A stretch of DNA of 12,410 bases from an uncultured Chthonomonadaceae bacterium. GTDB taxonomy: Bacteria > Armatimonadota > Fimbriimonadia > Fimbriimonadales > Fimbriimonadaceae. Below, piece after piece: positions 8,370 through 12,410 of this stretch. A model generated the notes under the pieces. That model made no database searches and was not told the origin of the DNA. It was given only the letters and a program-made list of their open reading frames with translations. Both the position numbers and the translations under genes were made by a program. The stretch is from positions 1 through 12,410 of the forward strand of contig CAMLDW010000057.1 of NCBI GenBank assembly GCA_946479035.1, in the 5' to 3' direction. The stretch's first letter is position 1; the number at the start of each line of letters is the position of its first letter.

Positions 8370-9358
8370 CAACCGAGCGGGTTCAAGAGCTTCTTGACCG
8401 CGTCAGAGTCGATGTTGTCCTTCGTCACGAGCGTCGAGCCGGTGTCGGTCATCGGCGCGACCGTCTCGCCCTTCAGGTGCGCGACCATCGTCTTCACGGT
8501 GAGATAGCCCATGTTGAACGGGTCTTGCAGCACCAGCCCGTCGATCTGGCCTTTCCGCAGCCCGTCGAGCAGCTTTTCGCTCGAGTCAAAACCGTAGAAC
8601 GCTACCTTTCCGGCCATGTTGCTCTCCTGCAGCGCCAGCAGAGTGCCAAAGGCCGATGACTCGTTCGGCGCGAAGATCCCGTCGACCGTCATCTTGCCGC
8701 CGCTGGAAAAGCGTTGGATCAACCGGCCCGCCGCCTGGCGCGCCTCTTCCGGCGAGGCGCCTGCGAACTGGTCCGCGCTCGCGATCGTCAGGCCGCCGGC
8801 CTTCGCCGCCATGATGAACCCCTCTTCGCGCTCTGTCGTGCTGGCCGAGCCTTCGAGATAGCGTAGCACCGCGACCTTGCCTTTGCCGCCCAGCTTCTTG
8901 GCCATCGCCTCGCCCGCCTTCATTCCGGCGGCGTGGTTGTCTGTCGCCACAAAGGAGACGATCTTGCTGTCCTCGATCGCCGAGTCGAAGATGATGACCG
9001 GCGTGCCCGCGTCGTTCGCGTCCTTGACCGGCCCGCGCAGGCCCTTGCTGTCGAGCGGCGCTAGCGCGATAGCGTCGACGTTGCCGATGAAGTCGTTCAC
9101 GACCTGGATCTGCTGGTTCTTGTCGTCTTCCTTGATCGGGCCCTTCCAGGTGAGCTCGACGTTCATCTCACCGGCGGCCTTGCGCGCCCCGGCCTCGACC
9201 GTCTTCCAAAACTCGTGCATGGTCCCCTTCGGGATCATGGCGATGTGCAGCTTTTTTGCGCCGCCGTCGGCCGTGGTGCCGCCCTCGGCGGGCTTGTTGC
9301 CGTTGCAGCCGACGAGCAGGGCCGCCGCGGCCAGAGCGATGATCGTTCCCGTTCGCAT
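8369..9358 (-). CDS. Sugar ABC transporter substrate-binding lipoprotein (RbsB-like)
   Basis: This 329-aa exported type 1 periplasmic binding protein (Peripla_BP_4 family) delivers a sugar to the permease/ATPase encoded next. The N-terminus is a lipoprotein signal: a short basic start, a hydrophobic Ala/Leu core and lipobox L15-V-G-C18, followed by a small Gly/Lys/Pro/Glu-rich linker. The body shows the two-lobe pattern of the ribose-binding family, including IAMIPKGTMHEFWKTVEAGA near the start, then ALAPLDSKGL and DSAIEDSKIVSFVATDN. The ligand is unknown; rhamnose or a rhamnoside is inferred from the neighbours. The ATG at 9358 has no close Shine-Dalgarno sequence. Translation is coupled downstream by a TGATG overlap with the ATPase gene. 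Confidence 0.92.
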   Translation of the reverse strand: MRTGTIIALAAAALLVGCNGNKPAEGGTTADGGAKKLHIAMIPKGTMHEFWKTVEAGARKAAGEMNVELTWKGPIKEDDKNQQIQVVNDFIGNVDAIALAPLDSKGLRGPVKDANDAGTPVIIFDSAIEDSKIVSFVATDNHAAGMKAGEAMAKKLGGKGKVAVLRYLEGSASTTEREEGFIMAAKAGGLTIASADQFAGASPEEARQAAGRLIQRFSSGGKMTVDGIFAPNESSAFGTLLALQESNMAGKVAFYGFDSSEKLLDGLRKGQIDGLVLQDPFNMGYLTVKTMVAHLKGETVAPMTDTGSTLVTKDNIDSDAVKKLLNPLG

Positions 9359-9365
9359 GGCGGAA

Positions 9366-9371
9366 ATGCTA
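9366..9371 (-). promoter_or_regulatory. Candidate internal -10 element for the binding-protein gene
   Basis: On the minus strand TAGCAT sits exactly 7 nt before the ATG at 9358, the same spacing as the CATACT before the rhamnosidase. Its first three bases are also the stop codon of the upstream 118-aa gene, so the match could be chance. No -35 box is evident. Confidence 0.25.
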
Positions 9372-9725
9372 CCTGGGGGGTGGGGAGGTTGGGGAGCTCG
9401 GGGCTCCGGGTTTGCCTGGCCACGGCTCGAGCGAGAGGAAGATCGTCGGCGCGGGAGGGAAGAGCCACATCACCGCCGCGAAGCAGCCGGTCGGCACGCC
9501 GCCGACGTGGACGGTCACCGCTCCGCCCTCGCGCGCGGTAAAGCGCAGCGAGGTCCCCTTGCCCAGCTCGTTCTTCCCCTCGATTGTGTGCTCGCCCGCC
9601 GCGATCTCCATCTCAAAGGACTCCTTGAACTTGATCCGCTTTAGCAGCTCGCCGTCTAGGGAGATGAGGGCGTACCGGTGGCCGAAGTCGTTCGGGTGGT
9701 CGCGCACGACCGTGAGCTTGGGCAT
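9369..9725 (-). CDS. Hypothetical 118-aa protein, beta-rich domain plus hydrophobic tail
   Basis: I cannot assign a function. Residues 1-75 alternate hydrophobic and polar residues as in a beta-sandwich and contain a segment (Y18-A-L-I-S-L-D-G, then A43-G-E-H-T-I) resembling small bacterial domains in which a DG turn is followed by a pGEHtl motif; those have no known role. Residues 79-99 (from G80-C-F-A-A-V-M-W) are hydrophobic enough to be a membrane segment, broken by P90-P91. The last 18 residues are Pro/Ser/Gly-rich. There is no N-terminal signal peptide. The gene lies 10 nt upstream of the sugar-binding protein on the same strand, so it probably heads that transcript. The start ATG at 9725 has no good ribosome-binding site. 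Confidence 0.7.
   Translation of the reverse strand: MPKLTVVRDHPNDFGHRYALISLDGELLKRIKFKESFEMEIAAGEHTIEGKNELGKGTSLRFTAREGGAVTVHVGGVPTGCFAAVMWLFPPAPTIFLSLEPWPGKPGAPSSPTSPPPR
9375..9403 (+). other. G-quadruplex-forming motif
   Basis: Four runs of at least four G occur on the plus strand (9375-9380, 9382-9385, 9391-9394, 9400-9403), separated by loops of 1, 5 and 5 nt. This meets the standard intramolecular G-quadruplex pattern. It lies within the 3' end of the 118-aa gene, about 17 nt from the start of the binding-protein gene, on the template strand for both. The coding strand reads as the proline-rich tail. Folding is predicted, not shown. Confidence 0.6.
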
Positions 9726-9744
9726 CGCGCTTAATCATGGCGGG

Positions 9745-9767
9745 AAATCCCATTTTAAATGGGATTT
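9745..9767. repeat. 23-nt perfect palindrome, candidate operator
   Basis: AAATCCCATTT (9745-9755) and AAATGGGATTT (9757-9767) are perfect 11-nt inverted repeats around a single T. The AT-rich stretch stands out in GC-rich DNA. It begins 20 nt upstream of the ATG of the 118-aa gene. On the minus strand its centre contains TAAAAT (9752-9757), a plausible -10 hexamer, so a dimeric repressor bound here could block transcription of the sugar operon. It could instead be a hairpin or the edge of a repeat element; it lacks the GC stem and T-tract of an intrinsic terminator. Confidence 0.6.
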
Positions 9768-9782
9768 AATGCGCTTTTCCCA

Positions 9783-9850
9783 GCCCCTCCGCTCACGGGC
9801 TGTCGCGCCGTTCGCGGTGCCGGAGGGCTCGGACTGAGGAGCGGAGGGGC
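9783..9850. repeat. Long inverted repeat with nested tetraloop hairpin
   Basis: GCCCCTCCGCTC (9783-9794) is perfectly complementary to GAGCGGAGGGGC (9839-9850). Inside the 44-nt loop, GCGCCG (9805-9810) pairs with CGGTGC (9815-9820) around TTCG, with one G-U pair. This gives a two-level stem-loop on either strand. An identical GAGCGGAG at 9894-9901 could compete with 9839-9846 for the 5' arm, allowing an alternative fold. I do not recognise it as a known riboswitch, 6S, RNase P, SRP or tmRNA. Confidence 0.55.
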
Positions 9851-9913
9851 ATGGGTGCGGGAGCGTCCTGAGAGGGTGGATTCGGCAGCTTCGGAGCGGA
9901 GCGCCTCTCGATT

Positions 9914-9930
9914 CCGGGCTCTTAACCCGG
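9914..9930. repeat. Short hairpin CCGGG/CCCGG
   Basis: CCGGG (9914-9918) and CCCGG (9926-9930) form a 5-bp stem around CTCTTAA. The loop happens to match a tRNA-Lys(CUU) anticodon loop, but no acceptor, D or T arms accompany it. It may belong to the same structured region as 9783-9850. Confidence 0.4.
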
Positions 9931-10020
9931 TCCCCGCCCTACTCTACTTTCGAGCGACTGGTTTTTCAGCCTTCCAATGGATATGACGTTCATGGCCATG
10001 GGGGTGTTCAGCGATTGGGA

Positions 10021-10032
10021 CTGGGCGCCCAG
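10021..10032. repeat. 12-bp perfect palindrome
   Basis: CTGGGCGCCCAG is perfectly self-complementary. It lies 6 nt beyond the point where the minus-strand Hen1 remnant ends, so it could mark a junction or scar, or be chance in GC-rich DNA. Confidence 0.4.
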
Positions 10033-10038
10033 AGGGAG

Positions 10039-10152
10039 CTAGAGCGCGCTGCCGATCGAGGTTTGGATCGAATGGATCCGCGCCGGGTTCTTATGGAGGA
10101 GAAACCCGAGGTCGGTCGCCGGCCTATGCGTCGTGGTTATCCGAAGGATCAC
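10039..10152 (-). pseudogene. Truncated N-terminal remnant of Hen1 RNA 2'-O-methyltransferase
   Basis: The minus strand from GTG 10152 to TAG 10039 encodes 37 residues. They contain ITTTHRPATDLGFLLHKNPA, which I recognise as the conserved N-terminus of bacterial Hen1 (typically MLLTITTTHRPATDLGYLLHKNP...). Hen1 methylates the 2'-OH at RNA 3' ends during repair, in partnership with Pnkp. Similarity fades through residues HSIQTSIGSAL, where family members continue SF-LSFGKAHVFYPEAT, and a stop follows. Nothing downstream resembles the remaining 400 or more residues, including the methyltransferase domain, and no Pnkp gene is present. It looks like a 5' fragment left by deletion or insertion. 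A TATCTT (complement of 10162-10167) 9 nt before the GTG may be the relic promoter. The match is from memory of the family and needs a search. Confidence 0.68.
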
Positions 10153-10204
10153 AGGAAAGACAAGATACCTTGGGCAGTCCAATTGCACGAGAATGCGGCA
10201 CGGG

Positions 10205-10210
10205 TAAAAA
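10205..10210 (+). promoter_or_regulatory. Candidate -10 element for the S9 peptidase gene
   Basis: TAAAAA lies 8 nt before the ATG at 10219, and a weak -35-like TTGCAC (10183-10188) sits 16 nt further upstream. Initiation would again be at or near the start codon. The GGGAG at 10212-10216 is only 2 nt from the ATG, too close to be a normal Shine-Dalgarno sequence. Confidence 0.25.
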
Positions 10211-10218
10211 CGGGAGTC

Positions 10219-12410
10219 ATGCACCGAGCCGTGCGGTTCCTCGCCCTTTTTGTCCTCCTTCTCCCGTCGTTCACGCTGGCCCAAGAGCTCCCTGCGCCGA
10301 TGTCCGGCCTCACCCTCGAGCGCCTGTACGACTACCCGATCGTCAACGGCCGCAGCCCAACGGGCGAGGTGATGTCGCACGACGGCCGCTACGTCGTGTA
10401 CGGCACCAACAAGACAGGCAATAGAATGCTCGACGCCTACGTGGTCGACCTGCGAAGCGGCAAGGAGGCGCGGGTGATCGAGAGCGCGAAGCTCCCGAGG
10501 CCGCCGCGACAGGACGACGCGCGCACCGACCTGCAAAAGAAAGAGGAAGAGCTCTACGACGCGGGGATCGGCGCGTTCCTCTGGTCGCCGGACGACAAAG
10601 AGATCATGGCTGGCCCTTACCGCGGGCGCGTTTGGCTGCTCCAACCGGACGGAAGCGACCTGCGCCCGCTTATCGACACGAACGAGCAGGTCACGAGCCC
10701 ACAGTACTCGCCGGACGGCAAGTACGTCGCGTTCATCCGCGGCATGAACCTCTTCCGGCTCGACCGAAAGAGCGGGCAGACCAAGCAGCTCACGTACCTG
10801 AGCAAGGCGGACACCTCGCTCGACGGATTCGACTGGTCGCCGGACTCCAAGCGGATCGTCGTGTTCTGGTCCGACAGCAGCAAGCTCGGCGCCCACGTGA
10901 TGATGGACTTCAGCAAAGACCGCGCGGAGGTCGTGAACATCCAGCGGATGTGGCAGGGCGAGATGAGCCAGAACATGCAGGTCGGCATCGTGGACGCGGA
11001 CGGCGGGCTGATCAAGTTCGTCGAAGGGCTGCCGCGTTATTTGTGGATGACCAGCACGAAGTGGTCGCCGGACAGCTCGCAGATCGCCGTTTTTTGGACC
11101 AAGGACGACTTCCAAGAGGCGACGATCACCGTCGTGCCGATGGACTCGATGAAGAAGTTCGACGCCTACCACGAAAAGGCGCCGAAGAACTACATCCCCG
11201 ACTTCCGCAACCTCGATTGGACCCGCGACAGCAAGAAGGTCCTCTTTACGACCGACATCTTCGGCGGGGCGTTCGTGCACCGCGGGCTCTATTCCGTCTC
11301 GCCGAACGGCGGAGACGTGACACCGGTCTTCGCCGAGCAGTACGACATCGCGGGCTTTGTGCGGCCCAAGAACAGCGACCGCATCGTGCTCGTCACGCAG
11401 GCGCGGAGCCCGCTCAAGACCGAGATCACGGTGCTCGAGCCGATCGGAAAGCTCACGGTGCACACGCCGATCGAGGACGGCGCGGCGACGCGCGTGCAGT
11501 TCGACGACTGCTCGCCGCCGCTGGTTAGCGACGACGGCAAGGTGATGGCCAGCATGGTGAGCGGCCCATGGACCCCGTGGGAGCTGTACACGATCGAGCC
11601 GAAGACCGAGCGGATGACGGTCTCGCAGCTCGACGAATTCAAGAAGCTGACGTGGGCGGACTTCCAGGAGGTGACGTTCCCCGGACCGGACGGCGAGACG
11701 CTGCACGGCCTGCTCGTGACGCCCAAGGGGATGGACCGCACCAAGCCGCACCCAGCGTTCCTTTCCGACATGTACGCCAACAGCGCGAAGATGGCGTGGA
11801 AGGGTTACTTCAGCAACTACGCCGCGCAAGAGCTGGACATGGTCTCGCTCTACGTCGACTTCGCCGCAAGCTGGGGGATGGGCGGCGAGCGCAACTCCTC
11901 TTACTACCGCGCGATGGGCGTGATCGATGTGCAGGAGGCCGCTGCGGCGAAGAGCTACCTGGACACGCTTCCTTTCGTCAACCCGCAGCGCGTGGGGGTG
12001 TGGGGCTGGTCGTACGGCGGATACTTGACGCTGATGATCATGCTCACTTCGCCGGGCACGTTCGACACGGGCGTTGCGGTCGCGCCTGTCACGGACTGGA
12101 ACTCCTACAACGAGTGGTACACGCGCCGGCGGCTGGGGATGCAGAAGGACGACGCGGAGATATACAAGAAGACCTCGCCGCTCTTCCACCCGGAGGGGCT
12201 GCAAGGGAACCTCAAGATCATCCACGGAGTCCTGGACGACAACGTGCTCTTCCAGGACACCGCGCGGATGGTGCAGGCGCTGATCGACGCGCACAAGCAC
12301 TTCGACCTGATGGCCTACCCGCGCGACGACCACTCGATCGGCAAGTCCACCTCCCGCCCGCACGTCTTCGGCGAGGTGATGCGGGAGCTGTTCTGGAAGC
12401 TGGGGCGCGG
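10219..12410 (+). CDS. S9-family serine peptidase (DPP-IV-like), exported, 3'-partial
   Basis: At least 730 residues run to the window edge with no stop. Residues 1-21 form a signal peptide (basic HRAVR, hydrophobic FLALFVLLLP, cleavage after TLA), so the enzyme is probably periplasmic or secreted. Residues about 35-470 form a TolB/DPP-IV-like beta-propeller with repeated WSPD/YSPDGK blades. The alpha/beta-hydrolase domain starts near 485. Its catalytic triad is visible: S598 in GWSYGGY, D673 in HGVLDDNV and H705 in DDHSI, with S9-type spacing. The protein should cleave peptides; DPP-IV specificity is unproven because I do not see the N-terminus-binding Glu-Glu motif. Only a few C-terminal residues are likely missing. 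The frame is open upstream to 9838, but the signal peptide fixes the ATG at 10219. Nothing nearby suggests a partner. Confidence 0.93.
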   Translation, partial: MHRAVRFLALFVLLLPSFTLAQELPAPMSGLTLERLYDYPIVNGRSPTGEVMSHDGRYVVYGTNKTGNRMLDAYVVDLRSGKEARVIESAKLPRPPRQDDARTDLQKKEEELYDAGIGAFLWSPDDKEIMAGPYRGRVWLLQPDGSDLRPLIDTNEQVTSPQYSPDGKYVAFIRGMNLFRLDRKSGQTKQLTYLSKADTSLDGFDWSPDSKRIVVFWSDSSKLGAHVMMDFSKDRAEVVNIQRMWQGEMSQNMQVGIVDADGGLIKFVEGLPRYLWMTSTKWSPDSSQIAVFWTKDDFQEATITVVPMDSMKKFDAYHEKAPKNYIPDFRNLDWTRDSKKVLFTTDIFGGAFVHRGLYSVSPNGGDVTPVFAEQYDIAGFVRPKNSDRIVLVTQARSPLKTEITVLEPIGKLTVHTPIEDGAATRVQFDDCSPPLVSDDGKVMASMVSGPWTPWELYTIEPKTERMTVSQLDEFKKLTWADFQEVTFPGPDGETLHGLLVTPKGMDRTKPHPAFLSDMYANSAKMAWKGYFSNYAAQELDMVSLYVDFAASWGMGGERNSSYYRAMGVIDVQEAAAAKSYLDTLPFVNPQRVGVWGWSYGGYLTLMIMLTSPGTFDTGVAVAPVTDWNSYNEWYTRRRLGMQKDDAEIYKKTSPLFHPEGLQGNLKIIHGVLDDNVLFQDTARMVQALIDAHKHFDLMAYPRDDHSIGKSTSRPHVFGEVMRELFWKLGR

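Larger units (their letters stand above)
9726..10218. other. 493-nt intergenic region between divergent genes
   Basis: No intact gene is supported here. In order it holds a 23-nt palindrome (9745-9767), a 12-bp inverted repeat enclosing a tetraloop hairpin (9783-9850), a further hairpin (9914-9930), a 12-bp perfect palindrome (10021-10032), and a minus-strand Hen1 N-terminal remnant (10039-10152). The last 66 nt hold the presumed promoter of the S9 peptidase. A plus-strand frame of 75 codons at 9759-9986 has no recognisable family features and is probably chance. Confidence 0.7.

Noticed and set aside
9890..9970. Possible tRNA-Lys because of the CCGGG-CTCTTAA-CCCGG arm
   Set aside because: There is an 11-nt excess between the D-like and anticodon-like stems, no paired T stem, no acceptor stem and no CCA.
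9759..9986. A 75-codon plus-strand frame in the intergenic region
   Set aside because: It starts inside the palindrome, crosses the inverted repeat and shows no motif or ribosome-binding site.
9838..10218. In-frame open extension upstream of the S9 peptidase start
   Set aside because: The frame is open to 9838, but the ATG at 10219 begins a textbook signal peptide that would be buried in any longer form, and the upstream translation is antisense to the Hen1 remnant.
10039..12363. A 774-codon open frame on the minus strand opposite the S9 peptidase
   Set aside because: It is the mirror of the GC-biased codons of the real gene; the translation is Arg/Val/His-rich with no fold. Only its final 37 codons, beyond the peptidase gene, carry a recognisable (Hen1) sequence.
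1..12410. Defence system, prophage, insertion sequence or CRISPR
   Set aside because: No transposase, integrase, phage, Cas or nuclease domain was recognised, and no regularly spaced direct repeats were seen. The CPBP protease alone is not evidence of an abortive-infection system.

Overview
The window is GC-rich DNA whose protein genes use GC-biased codons. It carries a lipoprotein-type periplasmic binding protein and few good Shine-Dalgarno sequences. The mix of a GH78 rhamnosidase, an RbsABC-like importer, an S9 peptidase with a TolB-like propeller, and several possible leaderless starts would fit a didermic environmental bacterium, possibly Armatimonadota/Fimbriimonadia. That placement is a guess from protein flavour; no phylogenetic marker is present.

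Layout. 1-125: a short upstream region with an extended -10 promoter for a tRNA-Gln(CUG) at 126-199. 221-1543 (+): an MFS transporter that begins only 21 nt after the tRNA. 1528-2229 (-): a CPBP/CAAX-type membrane protease, tail-to-tail with the MFS gene and overlapping it by 16 nt. 2284-5235 (+): a large GH78 alpha-L-rhamnosidase. 5243-9725 (-): a tight unit, read right to left, of a 118-aa unknown protein, a lipoprotein sugar-binding protein, a two-domain sugar ATPase, one permease and a class II (rhamnulose-1-phosphate-type) aldolase. The last four are joined by 1-4 nt overlaps. 9726-10218: a 493-nt intergenic stretch with a 23-nt palindrome, a nested inverted-repeat region that could fold as RNA, and on the minus strand a 37-codon remnant of the N-terminus of the RNA 2'-O-methyltransferase Hen1. 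10219-12410 (+): an exported S9 (DPP-IV-like) peptidase that runs off the window end.

Function. The central 7 kb reads as a rhamnoside-use locus. The importer brings in a sugar or small glycoside, the apparently cytoplasmic GH78 enzyme removes L-rhamnose, and the aldolase splits a ketose-1-phosphate such as L-rhamnulose-1-phosphate. Rhamnose isomerase, rhamnulokinase, a dedicated regulator and lactaldehyde dehydrogenase are not in the window, so the pathway must be completed elsewhere or the sugar is different. The MFS transporter, CPBP protease and S9 peptidase have no evident tie to this pathway.

I see no phage, insertion sequence, CRISPR array or defence system. The most unusual DNA is the 9726-10218 intergenic region.
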